Positions 8,477-17,584 of a stretch of DNA of 64,000 nt are shown here, piece by piece. The number at the start of each line of letters is the position of its first letter. The stretch's first letter is position 1. A program made the position numbers and the translations under genes. Under the pieces are notes generated by a model. The model was not told the DNA's origin. It worked only from the letters and a program-made list of their open reading frames with translations, and did not search any database. The stretch is from Rhizobium sp. ASV8. Lineage in GTDB: Bacteria; Pseudomonadota; Alphaproteobacteria; Rhizobiales; Rhizobiaceae. Where the stretch lies: positions 62,001 to 126,000 of the forward strand of contig NZ_JAELUG010000003.1 in NCBI RefSeq assembly GCF_016429255.1. Direction: 5' to 3'.

Positions 8477-9715
8477 TCAGTAAAGCAATCGCGCCCGTAT
8501 CGTTCCCGGGATCTGGCGAAGCGCATCGAGTATTTCATCCGCAATCTGGCCGGCACCTTCGGCTTCGATGACCACATAGCCCGTATCGCCATAGGTCTGC
8601 AGGAACTCGCCGACGATATTCAGCGAGCGGGACGAAAAGATCTCGTTGAGATTGATGAGGATGCCGGGGCGATTTTCGTGGACGTGAATGAAGCGAGTGC
8701 CATTCGGCCGCGGCGGCAGCTGAACCTGAGGAAAGTTGACCGCGCCGAGTGTCGAGCCGACGTCGGAATATTCCACGAGCTTTCTGGCGACTTCCCTTCC
8801 GATACGCTCCTGCGCTTCCTCGGTCGATCCGCCAATATGCGGGGTGAGAATGACATTGTCCAAGCCCTGCAGCGATGTCTCGAAACGCTCACTATTCGAT
8901 GCCGGCTCCTTCGGGAACACGTCCACGGCCGCGCCTGCGAGATGGCCATCCTTCAAAACCTTCGCAAGCGCTTCCAGATCTACGACGGTTCCGCGGGAAT
9001 TGTTGATGAAGAGAGCGCCCTTCTTCATCCGGCGCAGCTCAGCTTCGGTGATCATGTTTTGCGTCGCGCTGGTTTCGGGAACATGCATGGTCACGAAGTC
9101 GGAGATCTCCAGCAGCTCTCCGAGCGTCGCCATCGATTCCGAATTGCCGTGGCGAAGCTTGTCCGAGGGATCGAAATAACGGACGATCATTCCCATGCTT
9201 TCCGCGAGCACGCTGAGTTGCGAGCCGATGTTGCCGTAGCCGACAATACCAAGCGTTTTGCCGCGCACTTCACGACTGCCCACGGCGGATTTGTCCCATC
9301 CGCCCAGATGTGCAGACGCCGAACGCGGCAAGATCCGCCTCGTCAGCATGATGATCTCACCAATCACAAGCTCGGCAACGGAGCGCGTGTTCGAATAGGG
9401 GGCGTTGAATACCGGAATCCCGCGGCGCCGCGCCGCATCCAGATCGACCTGATTGGTTCCAACGGAAAAGCAGCCCACTGCCATGAGCTTGCGGGCAGCG
9501 CTGAAAATCTCTTCGGTCAGCTCAGTACGCGAGCGAATGCCGATAATGTGCGCATCGGCAATGCGTTCCTTGAGATCCTTGTCGTCCAGAGCCTTCGGCA
9601 GATGCGTGACGTTGGCGTAGCCGGACGATGAGAAATAGTCCACCGCAGTCTGGCTGATGCCCTCAAGCAGAAGGACGGAAATCCGATCGCGCGGAAGGGA
9701 AAGTTGTCGGGTCAT
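8477..9715 (-). CDS. serA: D-3-phosphoglycerate dehydrogenase, E. coli SerA type
   Basis: Oxidises 3-phosphoglycerate to 3-phosphohydroxypyruvate with NAD+, the first step of serine synthesis. The product is 412 residues, close to E. coli SerA (410). The Rossmann motif GIVGYGNIGS lies near residue 155. The catalytic residues are Arg in NNSRGTVVD, Glu in FPKEPAS and His in TPHIGGST. A C-terminal ACT domain (from about 335) ends GTIRARLLY, nearly the same tail as the serine-inhibited E. coli enzyme. The start at 9715 (MTRQLSLPRDR) was chosen by family length; the frame stays open to 10021 but that extension is unlike any SerA. Two near-identical 14-mers lie 60-110 bases upstream. Confidence 0.95.
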   Translation of the reverse strand: MTRQLSLPRDRISVLLLEGISQTAVDYFSSSGYANVTHLPKALDDKDLKERIADAHIIGIRSRTELTEEIFSAARKLMAVGCFSVGTNQVDLDAARRRGIPVFNAPYSNTRSVAELVIGEIIMLTRRILPRSASAHLGGWDKSAVGSREVRGKTLGIVGYGNIGSQLSVLAESMGMIVRYFDPSDKLRHGNSESMATLGELLEISDFVTMHVPETSATQNMITEAELRRMKKGALFINNSRGTVVDLEALAKVLKDGHLAGAAVDVFPKEPASNSERFETSLQGLDNVILTPHIGGSTEEAQERIGREVARKLVEYSDVGSTLGAVNFPQVQLPPRPNGTRFIHVHENRPGILINLNEIFSSRSLNIVGEFLQTYGDTGYVVIEAEGAGQIADEILDALRQIPGTIRARLLY

Positions 9716-9775
9716 TGAATTGCTTTCGCTTCTAGAATTCAACCAGGCTCGATGTCGCTCATGCGCAGACGCCCA

Positions 9776-9936
9776 CGGACATTGCAAGATCTTTTGCGAC
9801 CATCCGACGGACAGTGCAAGAACAAACTCAGCTTCGATTGCGATCACGCTCAGTGGCGATTTCACGATCTTGCCGACATGTCTGCTCCTTGCCGAGTGGT
9901 TGCCTCGGGCGCCCGGGGGACACAACGGACATTGCG
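9776..9936. repeat. Imperfect repeats CGGACATTGC upstream of serA
   Basis: CGGACATTGCAAGA (9776-9789) and CGGACAGTGCAAGA (9808-9821) match at 13 of 14 bases, 32 bases apart, about three helical turns. A shorter copy, CGGACATTGCG, is at 9926-9936. They occupy the 430-base gap between serA and the next divergent gene, so they could be regulator sites for serA. No gene was seen in this gap. Confidence 0.45.
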
Positions 9937-10145
9937 TCGCCAAAACAGGGTGCGCGTCAACTGCATAGGCTAAATCCATCATGGTCGATAGAGACCTTGA
10001 TGCCGCGGGCAATTGAAACATCCTTGACTAGTATTCGTTCGCCGCTAGAGCTGCGTTTGAGGCTTTGCGACCGTATTCTCGGTCGGGAAAGCTGGCTGGA
10101 CCACCGCTTCTCAGACCCTTCGCTCTCTTCCAGGAAAGACTGACG

Positions 10146-11051
10146 ATGACGATCCCGAGAACTCTGCAGCTTGCCTTCCTTCTGTCATGCCTTGGTCTCT
10201 TGAACGGATCATCCGCGGCAGCACAAAATGCCGCACCCGCATCGCCCGGCAGCTTTGCCGATCTATGCACCGCCAGCAGCGAACATCCGTCAAAGCTCTG
10301 GAAGATCAGCAGCAGGCTGGATCCTGCTCTATGGGGAGCGCGTATCGCCTGCGATCTGTCATCGCCTTCCCGGCCGATCCTGCGTATTACCGTGCATCCC
10401 GGAGATGCTTCAGACCAGAGCGTGGGCGATGCGCCGATCGAACGTGTGGAAATCCAGGTCAAGAGGGAGATCGTCAAATTCGACAGGCCGATCTGGTATC
10501 ATTTCGCCTTCCGGCTGGAAGCCCCCTGGCAGGGGATCGGCAATCGCACGGTCATCCACCAGGTGAAGCAGAACATTCCGACGGAAGAAACGAAGCCGCT
10601 GGGATCGTGTCAGTCAGCCAACCCGCTCTTTAAAATTGAAGCTATACCGTCCGCCACGGGGGCAGACTTCGTTGCCAAGGTGAGGGGAACAGCGGACTGT
10701 AACGCCGGACGCTCGAAGACCGTTTGCGGTCCCTGGCATCTGAATGTGGGTGACTGGAACGATGTGAACGTGATGCTGAAGCCCAGCCTGCAGGAGGGAG
10801 AAAGCGCCTTGCAGGTCTACCTCAACGGCCGTGCCTGCGATATCGCCTACACGGGGCGTCTCGGCTATGTCGATCACGGCATGCGGGATCAGAGCGGTCG
10901 CCCGTTCATCGACACTCAACCGCGTTTCGGGATCTATAGGGACGCTTTGCCGGATGTCGTGCAATCGATTGATTTTGCAGATATTCAGTTCTGGCCGACC
11001 GACCCTTACGGCGATCCCACCTGGGCGAAGCAAACGGCATCCTCCAAGTGA
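10146..11051 (+). CDS. Secreted polysaccharide lyase-like protein (heparin-lyase-I fold)
   Basis: A 301-residue exported protein with a signal peptide (LQLAFLLSCLGLLNGSSAAAQ, cleaved after about residue 26). The body has features of the PF14099 polysaccharide lyase / concanavalin-like group: PIWYHFAFRLEAPW, the segment NRTVIHQVKQN that contributes active-site residues in heparin lyase I-like enzymes, and DWNDVNVMLKPSLQ. A late strand reads FGIYRDALPDVVQSIDFADI. It probably binds or cuts an acidic glycan in the periplasm. The start at 10146 is preferred over an upstream frame because it places the signal peptide at the N-terminus and follows a gene-free promoter region. Confidence 0.7.
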   Translation: MTIPRTLQLAFLLSCLGLLNGSSAAAQNAAPASPGSFADLCTASSEHPSKLWKISSRLDPALWGARIACDLSSPSRPILRITVHPGDASDQSVGDAPIERVEIQVKREIVKFDRPIWYHFAFRLEAPWQGIGNRTVIHQVKQNIPTEETKPLGSCQSANPLFKIEAIPSATGADFVAKVRGTADCNAGRSKTVCGPWHLNVGDWNDVNVMLKPSLQEGESALQVYLNGRACDIAYTGRLGYVDHGMRDQSGRPFIDTQPRFGIYRDALPDVVQSIDFADIQFWPTDPYGDPTWAKQTASSK

Positions 11052-11205
11052 GGCTCTCCAAGTGATCGTCGCGGGTCGCTTGATTGCGCCGAAGCAGACG
11101 AAATCTGCCGGTTGGAGGTGAACGGCAGGAGGTCTCAGCGCCTGCCGTCGTTTCCGTTTCCAGCCTTGCTAGAGTGTTCCAGCCTCCGGCAACGGGGAAT
11201 TGCAA

Positions 11206-11988
11206 TCAGAGCACGACGACCTTCGTCCCGACGCCGACGCGGCCATAGAGATCCATCACATCCGGATTTGCCATGCGGATGCAGCCGGAGGATACCGCCT
11301 TGCCGATCGAGTTCGGTTCGTTGGTGCCGTGGATGCGGTAGAGAGTGGAGCCAAGATAGAGCGCGCGTGCGCCCAACGGATTGTTGAGGCCACCCTCCAT
11401 GCGGTCAGGCAATTCCGGACGGCGGGCGATCATCTCCTTGGGTGGCGTCCAACTCGGCCACTCTGCCTTGCGGCTGATCGTTTGAGTTCCCTTCCATGAG
11501 AAACCCTGCTTGCCGACGCCGATGCCGTATTTGAGCGCCGTTCCGTCGTTGAGCACGAGATAGAGGCGTCTTTCCTTGGTGGAGATGACGATCGTGCCGG
11601 GGTCGTAGCCGGAGAAGGCGACGACGCTGCGCGGAATTGGTGATCGTGCCAGGCTTGCCTGTCTGTCATCCTTGATGCCAGGGCTGAACTGCGGCGAGGC
11701 GGCACGCGGGTCGATCGAGGCCTGTCGCTGCGGACGGCGATCCAACGGGAAGTCCTCGTCTTCGTCGTCATAATAATCATAGCCGCGATCGCGATAGGAG
11801 TAGTCGTCACGATAGCGCCGATCATCGCGATAACGTGGTGGCGGTTCGCGCCAATCGCGTCGAATGACATAGCCGCCATCCGGATCGTCGCCATAGTCAG
11901 GCAGATATCCCCATTCCTGGGCATGCGCGGAGACGCTTGTCAAAAGCACTGCCAGAGCAGGGAAAAGGACCAATCGTATAGTCTTCAT
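11206..11988 (-). CDS. L,D-transpeptidase (YkuD domain)
   Basis: A 260-residue periplasmic enzyme that forms 3-3 cross-links in peptidoglycan or attaches proteins to it. A signal peptide (KTIRLVLFPALAVLLTSVSAHAQ) is followed by a low-complexity linker (about residues 30-85) unusually rich in Arg, Asp and Tyr. The YkuD domain covers about residues 110-260. The catalytic motif is clear: His in YRIHGTNEPN, then SSGCIRMAN with the nucleophile Cys. Start at 11988 (MKTIRL) chosen because it begins the signal peptide; the open frame extends to 12117. It is next to other envelope genes. Confidence 0.93.
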   Translation of the reverse strand: MKTIRLVLFPALAVLLTSVSAHAQEWGYLPDYGDDPDGGYVIRRDWREPPPRYRDDRRYRDDYSYRDRGYDYYDDEDEDFPLDRRPQRQASIDPRAASPQFSPGIKDDRQASLARSPIPRSVVAFSGYDPGTIVISTKERRLYLVLNDGTALKYGIGVGKQGFSWKGTQTISRKAEWPSWTPPKEMIARRPELPDRMEGGLNNPLGARALYLGSTLYRIHGTNEPNSIGKAVSSGCIRMANPDVMDLYGRVGVGTKVVVL

Positions 11989-12375
11989 CTCACAAACCAT
12001 ATTTCCCGAAGAACGCGCGGGATTGCGCCCCGCGCAGGCGGGGTATGCGAATAACCGACAATTCCGGAAACGGGGGCGTAATTGTGGCGGTGGGGCGCGA
12101 AAACCGACATTTTCCAACAGGTGCCTACATCGATGTCTTTGCCTCCTTGCTGTGTCGGCAAATTAGCCGGATGCGCCTCTCGCGCGACACCAAGCCTTTG
12201 GGGTGCGCTCCAAAGTCGGATCAGTTCTCAGTGGAAATCGGCAACCGGACTTCCCGAATTCGACATCGAAGGCAATTGGGCCCTTGAGGCGGGCGATGCG
12301 AGCTGGTTTGATCGCAGCCTCACCAGCGCTACCTATCCATTTGCGCAATGAGAAACCTTACTGGGTGACGATCAT
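11989..12375. other. Gene-free interval
   Basis: 387 bases between the divergent L,D-transpeptidase and DUF1311 genes. Short open frames here have no signal peptide, ribosome-binding site or recognisable domain. It should contain both promoters, but no convincing -35/-10 pair was found. Confidence 0.5.
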
Positions 12376-12792
12376 ATGAATATTTATAGATCATCCTTAT
12401 TCACGATCAGTGTCGGTTACGCGCGCGCGGCTGGGTTTGGCGTTGGCGTCGTGCTGACAACCGGCCTGCTGATGCCAATGATCGCCATGGGTGCCGGCTT
12501 TGATTGCAAATACGCCAAGAGCCATGTCGAGAAGCTGATCTGTGCGGATCCCGGCCTTTCCAAGCTGGACGAGCAGATGAACGTGCTCTTCGACAAGATC
12601 CAGGGTGAAACAGCCGGGCATGATGGGGAGACCGGAAAAGTCATTGATCCCGTCGGCAAGGAGCAAACCGCATGGCGTATGACCGTGCGCGACAAATGCA
12701 AGGATACCGCCTGCCTGAAATCTGCCTATACGACCCGTTTGTCGGATATGCGGAAAAACTGGGCGCAGGCTCTGGAGCCGGCCGATCAATGA
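12376..12792 (+). CDS. DUF1311 / LprI-like periplasmic protein
   Basis: A 138-residue exported protein. After a long, hydrophobic leader (to about residue 40) the mature part begins FDCKYAKSHVEKLICADPGL, the typical start of the DUF1311 (lysozyme inhibitor LprI-like) domain. Four Cys are spread as in the family: the pair CKYAKSHVEKLIC and, later, CKDTACLK. LprI of Mycobacterium inhibits lysozyme; the function in proteobacteria is not settled. A second DUF1311 protein is encoded on the opposite strand just downstream. Confidence 0.75.
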   Translation: MNIYRSSLFTISVGYARAAGFGVGVVLTTGLLMPMIAMGAGFDCKYAKSHVEKLICADPGLSKLDEQMNVLFDKIQGETAGHDGETGKVIDPVGKEQTAWRMTVRDKCKDTACLKSAYTTRLSDMRKNWAQALEPADQ

Positions 12793-12894
12793 TCGTCTGC
12801 CGATCTCCAGCAATAGGGCACGATCGGCGGGCTTCGTCGACGCGATCCGCCACCAAGAGCAGGCGGTGGATTGACGGTGGAGACGGCAGGCTGC

Positions 12895-13989
12895 CTATCG
12901 GGAAAGCCGGGTTTCCAGTTCCGAAGCTCGCTTTGCAGTCGCCTGGACCGCGCAATCATCGGAGATGATCAATTCAGCCGTGCCACCGGTTTTGTCAACT
13001 TCACACTCTTTGTCACGTTGGCCGATCCAGGCTCGTTGCTCATCCCGCAATTGCACCGCAGCTGCTTTGCCCAGCTTGGCGCGGAGCTTTTGGTAGGCCG
13101 CATTCAGGCGGTCATCCTGGTATTTATATTCGGCGTCTGCGCAATTCCGCATGGCGACGGTAACGCCATCGGACTGATCCGCGCAGGTCCCATAGGAGGG
13201 GCGGATCCCATTGGGATCCGGTCGCGTTCCGCTTGCAGATGGCTTCGAAGCCTTTGCCTGCGTCTGATTGGCGGGCGCCTTTTCATCCACCCGCCGATAG
13301 ACACGGGAAAAGCTGACATTGATCCCACCGCACATGCGGTTGTCGCGAACGACGAGATACCGTCCGAGCTGGCTCATCTTTACCTGGCATAGGCCCGGCA
13401 CCGATTTGTCCTGATAGGGAAGCAGCTTTTCACTCTTCTTCTCATCGTCGGCCTCGTAGCCGAACTGGGCGTGAGGCTGTGCACCGTCGATGAGGGCGGC
13501 AAACTGACCGCCTTCGCTACCATTGCCGAACTGGAGGTCGGCCTTCGCATCGATGCGGATCCTGCCATTCCGAGGCTTTGCGGTGATCGTCGTTTCGCTA
13601 TCACCCCAGCGTCCGACCCAGTCAGGGGCAAGCGATTTCGCAGCCAATCGATTGAGCGGCAGCCAGCCCGCGGTTTCGTCATCGTCGGGGCTCTTTGCCG
13701 GGCTATGATATTCTGCACATGCTCTGTCGCCATCGACCCTGCTAACGATCACTTGATCGCCTGCCAGCAGAAAGGCGCCCTTCTTGCAGAACACGGAGCG
13801 CTCCGGGCATTGAAATTCGACCTTTTCACCCGGCAGGACTTCATAGAGGCGTGCGGCCAGCGGATCGTCACCCATAGCATCGAAGCCGAAGCAATCCTTT
13901 TTCGCTTCGGCGGCGTTAACGAGAATGGGAATGGACACCGCCAGACTCGTAAGCGTGAGGCAGCGAAGAGCGCCAAACCAGAAACGCAT
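12895..13989 (-). CDS. Exported protein with C-terminal DUF1311 / LprI-like domain
   Basis: A 364-residue secreted protein. The signal peptide is RCLTLTSLAVSIPILVNAAEA (cleavage near residue 24). The middle (about residues 25-260) is not recognised but contains several Cys (KKDCFG, EFQCPERSVFCKKG) and an aromatic-rich region. The C-terminal 100 residues fit DUF1311: GTCADQSDGVTVAMRNCAD, then LRAKLGKAAAVQLRDEQRAW and a closing Cys pair. Start at 13989 (MRFWFGALRCL) gives a good signal peptide; the frame extends upstream without one. It may face lysozyme or another periplasmic enzyme, which is inference from LprI. Confidence 0.75.
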   Translation of the reverse strand: MRFWFGALRCLTLTSLAVSIPILVNAAEAKKDCFGFDAMGDDPLAARLYEVLPGEKVEFQCPERSVFCKKGAFLLAGDQVIVSRVDGDRACAEYHSPAKSPDDDETAGWLPLNRLAAKSLAPDWVGRWGDSETTITAKPRNGRIRIDAKADLQFGNGSEGGQFAALIDGAQPHAQFGYEADDEKKSEKLLPYQDKSVPGLCQVKMSQLGRYLVVRDNRMCGGINVSFSRVYRRVDEKAPANQTQAKASKPSASGTRPDPNGIRPSYGTCADQSDGVTVAMRNCADAEYKYQDDRLNAAYQKLRAKLGKAAAVQLRDEQRAWIGQRDKECEVDKTGGTAELIISDDCAVQATAKRASELETRLSR

Positions 13990-14060
13990 GCTATGTTCCT
14001 CCCAATAGACCGGCTTTCGAAGGCGGCAGTTCCCCGACCGAGCGGCGGGTCTCTTTCCGC

Positions 14061-14483
14061 TCACCCGCAGAAGTCGAATTTCACAACCTTGAGAAATGCT
14101 CCCATACGGCGAGCCAGCGTGAAGACGACCTCATGCAATGACAGTTCCAGTGGAAGCTCTAGGCCAGTCAGGGATTGCTGACCAGAACCTTCCACACGCT
14201 TTGGTGAATATAGACGCATGTGCACTTTTGACGGACACAACGATATCGGCGGCTCGCAAGGAGTCTGATAAGCGTCATCGGCTTGAGCCTTCGGCATAGC
14301 AAGCACCGTGCCGGGAGGCTTCGGTGCGGCCCTAGGGTTGCCGAAGGATCCAGCTTCGACCTGGCTTTCTGAGGAACCGGCATTGAGTGGCCTCATCGCC
14401 GTGGACGCCTTCGGACGCACGTCTATGGCGGAGATGAAATGGGGGGTATGAGCCTGCACATCCGGTGACTTGACGGACTTCAA
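14061..14483 (-). CDS. Possible hypothetical protein
   Basis: A 140-codon open frame in the otherwise empty interval between the divergent DUF1311 and DUF4424 genes. The C-terminal third (GLELPLELSLHEVVFTLARR) looks protein-like, while the N-terminal half is Pro/Ala-rich and unconvincing. There is no signal peptide and no clear ribosome-binding site. It could be a small unknown gene, a decayed remnant or chance. No function proposed. Confidence 0.25.
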   Translation of the reverse strand: MKSVKSPDVQAHTPHFISAIDVRPKASTAMRPLNAGSSESQVEAGSFGNPRAAPKPPGTVLAMPKAQADDAYQTPCEPPISLCPSKVHMRLYSPKRVEGSGQQSLTGLELPLELSLHEVVFTLARRMGAFLKVVKFDFCG

Positions 14484-14533
14484 CCATGATTGAACGACGT
14501 GGCCTGCTCTCCTGCCTTTTCGAGAAAGAATTT

Positions 14534-15565
14534 ATGATGCGTATTCAGTTGCTGGCCTGTATCGGCCTATTGGTTTTATCGACGCCCGCCCTTGCCGATG
14601 ACAGCTCGGCCACACTCGGGACCGGGGGGCTCGTCCTTCAGAAGACAGACAAGATCGCCCTTGTCTCGGAGGACTTGTACCTGTCGCCCACCGCTGTGCG
14701 CATTTTCTATCGCTTCCGCAATCTGACGGACGCCGACTACGCGACGACCATCGCTTTTCCGATGCCGGACTTCCCCGGTGGAGGTTCGAATTCCACCACT
14801 GTCGTTCCCGATCCGGCAAGCGACAACTTCATGAAGTTCCAGACCACCGTCGACGGAAAGCCCATCGCGTCGCAACTCGAACAGCGCGCCTTCATAACCG
14901 AGGACGGCAAACCGGACGTCGAGGTCACCGAAAAGCTGAGGGCGCTTCACATTCCTCTGGTTCCGACCGTCGATGCCACGCAGGCCGCGATCGGCAGATT
15001 GACGAACGAGCAGCGCAAAGGTCTGGCAGATGGCAACATCGTCGACCCCGGCGAGGAAAGCGACTATGCGGGCCAGCCGGCGACACTCTATCCGCTATGG
15101 ACCTTGCGCTCCAAATATTGGCGAGATCAGACCTTTCCTGCCGGCAAGGAGATCACGGTCGAGCAAAGCTACGTGCCCGTCGTCGGCGGCTTGTCCAGCC
15201 TGTCGATCGGTTCTCCCAACATCGATCCGGACAGCCTGAAAGCCTATCAGGAAAAATTCTGCACGGACGCAAGCTTTCTTAAAGCCGCACGCGCGCTCTA
15301 CAAGAAAGCAGGCGATGACAATGCAAGGACATTGCAATCCTTCGAGCAATATTTGTCCTACGTCATCATGTCCGGCGGCAACTGGGCGGGACCGATCGGC
15401 AGCTACAAGCTGATTGTCGACAAGGCTGATCCGAAGACCTTGGTTTCCTTCTGCGGCAACGGTGTGAAGAAAATCAGCCCGACGCAGTTCGAAATGAATA
15501 TCAAGAACTACACGCCCGATCGCGATATCGACGTCCTGCTTCTGCGCACAACATCGGTTCAATAG
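14534..15565 (+). CDS. Exported DUF4424 domain protein
   Basis: A 343-residue secreted protein. Start at 14534 gives MMRIQLLACIGLLVLSTPALA, a clean signal peptide (an ATG one codon later is equally possible). The mature sequence begins DDSSATLGTGGLVLQKTD and continues with VRIFYRFRNLTDADYATTIA, the typical N-terminal strand region of DUF4424, a periplasmic family of unknown role common in alphaproteobacteria. It is close to the usual length. It is separated by only 57 bases from the DUF4344 metallopeptidase gene on the same strand, so the two may be co-expressed in envelope maintenance. Confidence 0.75.
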   Translation: MMRIQLLACIGLLVLSTPALADDSSATLGTGGLVLQKTDKIALVSEDLYLSPTAVRIFYRFRNLTDADYATTIAFPMPDFPGGGSNSTTVVPDPASDNFMKFQTTVDGKPIASQLEQRAFITEDGKPDVEVTEKLRALHIPLVPTVDATQAAIGRLTNEQRKGLADGNIVDPGEESDYAGQPATLYPLWTLRSKYWRDQTFPAGKEITVEQSYVPVVGGLSSLSIGSPNIDPDSLKAYQEKFCTDASFLKAARALYKKAGDDNARTLQSFEQYLSYVIMSGGNWAGPIGSYKLIVDKADPKTLVSFCGNGVKKISPTQFEMNIKNYTPDRDIDVLLLRTTSVQ

Positions 15566-15622
15566 CCCGTTGTCGATCGCAGGATCCCCCGAACTCGATC
15601 GCTTGCCACTACCGGAGCCCCT

Positions 15623-17485
15623 ATGAACTTCACTTTCAGGCCCTATTCCAGCAAACTATTTCTGGCGCTGGCTCTCCTGCTCCCTATTGCCGCGCCGGTC
15701 TGGGTTCAGCCGGCGATGGCACAAAGTTCGAGCGGGGCCGGTGCCGCCAACTCGGATTCCATCGAGGGAAGTCTCAACATCTGGGAGCGGCGGCTCACGC
15801 AGGAGGGACTTATCCTGCTTGGCTATTATAATGGCTTTGCCGACGGCAACTTCGGTCCGAGCGGCCGAAACGCCATCGCCAGCTACCAGCGCGACCATAA
15901 TCGGCCCGCCACCGGCAAACTTTCGGCCCAGGATGCGTTGGAATTGGGGAGCGCTGCGCTCGATGTGCGCAAGCAGTTGCAATGGCGCTCGCTCGACAAC
16001 TCGCTTGCGGGAATGACGATCTCCTATCCTGCCGGCCTGCTGACGCAGCGAAAAGAAAACACGCTTGGCGGCGAAAATCTGCAGACCGAGGACGGAGTGA
16101 TTTCGCTGAAGACGGCGCGTTTTACCAATAGCGGCTCCGCGGAGCTCGAAAAGCTCTTTCAGAATCTTTTGAATGAGCAGGGCAGCACCATCACCTACCA
16201 GCTCAAGCGCCCGAACTGGTTCATCGTCTCCGGCACCGCTGGAGACCGTAAATTCTATTCGCGTTTTGAGCGGAGAGGCAATGAGATCCGCGGCTATGAT
16301 CTCAGCTGGAATGGCGACAAGAACAGCAAGCTCATCGAAAACATCTCGGTATTGATCTCCAACGGTTTCTATCCTTTCGGGGAAAATCCGTCCGATGGCG
16401 ATCCGAGCTATCCGACATTGATGAAGCTTGCCGATGCGGCGGGTGCCGGCAGTCAGGGCGCTTCCGCAAATGGAAAGGGCCCTGCCGATACTCAGGCTCA
16501 ACCCCGGCAAAACGATGGTTCGACCGGCGCCGAAACAGCGCAGGCCGGTGGCGACAAGGACGGGGTTACGGAACAGAAGGACGGCGCGCTTCCGCCACCC
16601 ACAGACGGTTCACTTGTGACTTCGGACGGCAAGGGGCTGCGTTTCGTCTATCATTATTTTCCGCCTGAAGACCCCAAGTTCAATTACGCTTACCAATGGG
16701 CCGTCGACACACATCTCTTTCTAAATATTCCCGAGATCGATGGTCTGGACGGCCTTTTCGTTACACCCCGTCCGCTCCATTACGTCACGAGGCAATGCAA
16801 CACGATCAATGCATTCTACGACAAAAAGAACGGCGCGGTCTTTCTCTGTTACGAGATGATCGACAGCCTGTTGCAAATGGGTCAGGCACTTTCGAAAGGC
16901 GCGTCGGACCCCAAGGCGCTGACGATCGAATTCGTTCAGGATAATCTGCGCTTCATCCTGCTCCACGAATCCGGACATGCCCTGATCGATTTGCTCGATC
17001 TGCCCGCAGTCGGCCGTGAAGAAGATTCCGTCGACCAACTCGCCGCCGTATTGCTGTTGTCCCATGTCGACGACAGGGAGAACAAAAACGATATTACGCG
17101 CGTTCTTCAACTGGCGTCCATCTGGTTCAAGATCAACAGCCAATCCTCGGGCTCACCGGATGTGGCGTCGTTTGCCGACGAACATTCGCTGGATGCACAG
17201 CGCTATTTCAATCTGCTCTGCATGGTCTATGGCCTCGATCCGGAAAGCAACGGCTCGATCGTCGAAAACGGCATGCTGCCGAAGGAACGGGCTGCTCGCT
17301 GCCCCGATGAAGCCTTGAAGATCAATCGTTCCTGGGCGCGGCTGATCCTTCCGCACTTCTCGCCCAGATTCCAGCCGAAGTCGGACGATGCCGGTGCAAA
17401 CCAGCAAACAACGACGACCCCGCAGCCGGCACAAAGCGGTAATCCGCTCGAATGGGACAGGAAGTCGAACCCATTCGCCAAGTGA
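15623..17485 (+). CDS. Secreted putative metallopeptidase with peptidoglycan-binding domain (DUF4344)
   Basis: A 620-residue exported protein with three parts. A signal peptide (residues 1-34, ending PAMAQ) is followed by a PG_binding_1-like module (about 48-110: ERRLTQEGLILLGYYNGFAD then FGPSGRNAIASYQRDHN). The central region is unrecognised, followed by a Gly/Gln/Asp linker (about 270-330). The C-terminal DUF4344 domain (about 335-600) has the zinc-protease motif HESGH near residue 448. A further acidic cluster, VGREEDSVDQLA, follows and could supply the third zinc ligand. The design suggests a protease anchored to peptidoglycan. The peptidoglycan-binding and DUF4344 pairing is notable. Confidence 0.8.
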   Translation: MNFTFRPYSSKLFLALALLLPIAAPVWVQPAMAQSSSGAGAANSDSIEGSLNIWERRLTQEGLILLGYYNGFADGNFGPSGRNAIASYQRDHNRPATGKLSAQDALELGSAALDVRKQLQWRSLDNSLAGMTISYPAGLLTQRKENTLGGENLQTEDGVISLKTARFTNSGSAELEKLFQNLLNEQGSTITYQLKRPNWFIVSGTAGDRKFYSRFERRGNEIRGYDLSWNGDKNSKLIENISVLISNGFYPFGENPSDGDPSYPTLMKLADAAGAGSQGASANGKGPADTQAQPRQNDGSTGAETAQAGGDKDGVTEQKDGALPPPTDGSLVTSDGKGLRFVYHYFPPEDPKFNYAYQWAVDTHLFLNIPEIDGLDGLFVTPRPLHYVTRQCNTINAFYDKKNGAVFLCYEMIDSLLQMGQALSKGASDPKALTIEFVQDNLRFILLHESGHALIDLLDLPAVGREEDSVDQLAAVLLLSHVDDRENKNDITRVLQLASIWFKINSQSSGSPDVASFADEHSLDAQRYFNLLCMVYGLDPESNGSIVENGMLPKERAARCPDEALKINRSWARLILPHFSPRFQPKSDDAGANQQTTTTPQPAQSGNPLEWDRKSNPFAK

Positions 17486-17584
17486 AAATGTTCATCACCT
17501 CTCCGCCTGTTGCGCTCTCACCGCAAGTGAGATGCTGAAGCCGGCGGTTCTCCGATGGATGAAGGTTTAAGCGAACGGTTGGCC

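Noticed and set aside
8408-9631. 407-codon forward open frame across serA
   Set aside because: It lies antisense to a clear SerA with catalytic residues and an ACT domain, and the translated product has no family pattern.
9716-10021. N-terminal extension of SerA by about 100 residues
   Set aside because: The frame is open but unlike any SerA. The family length and the MTRQLSL start fit 9715.
12045-12351. Overlapping short open frames upstream of the first DUF1311 gene
   Set aside because: Several frames overlap with none preferred; no leader, domain or ribosome-binding site.
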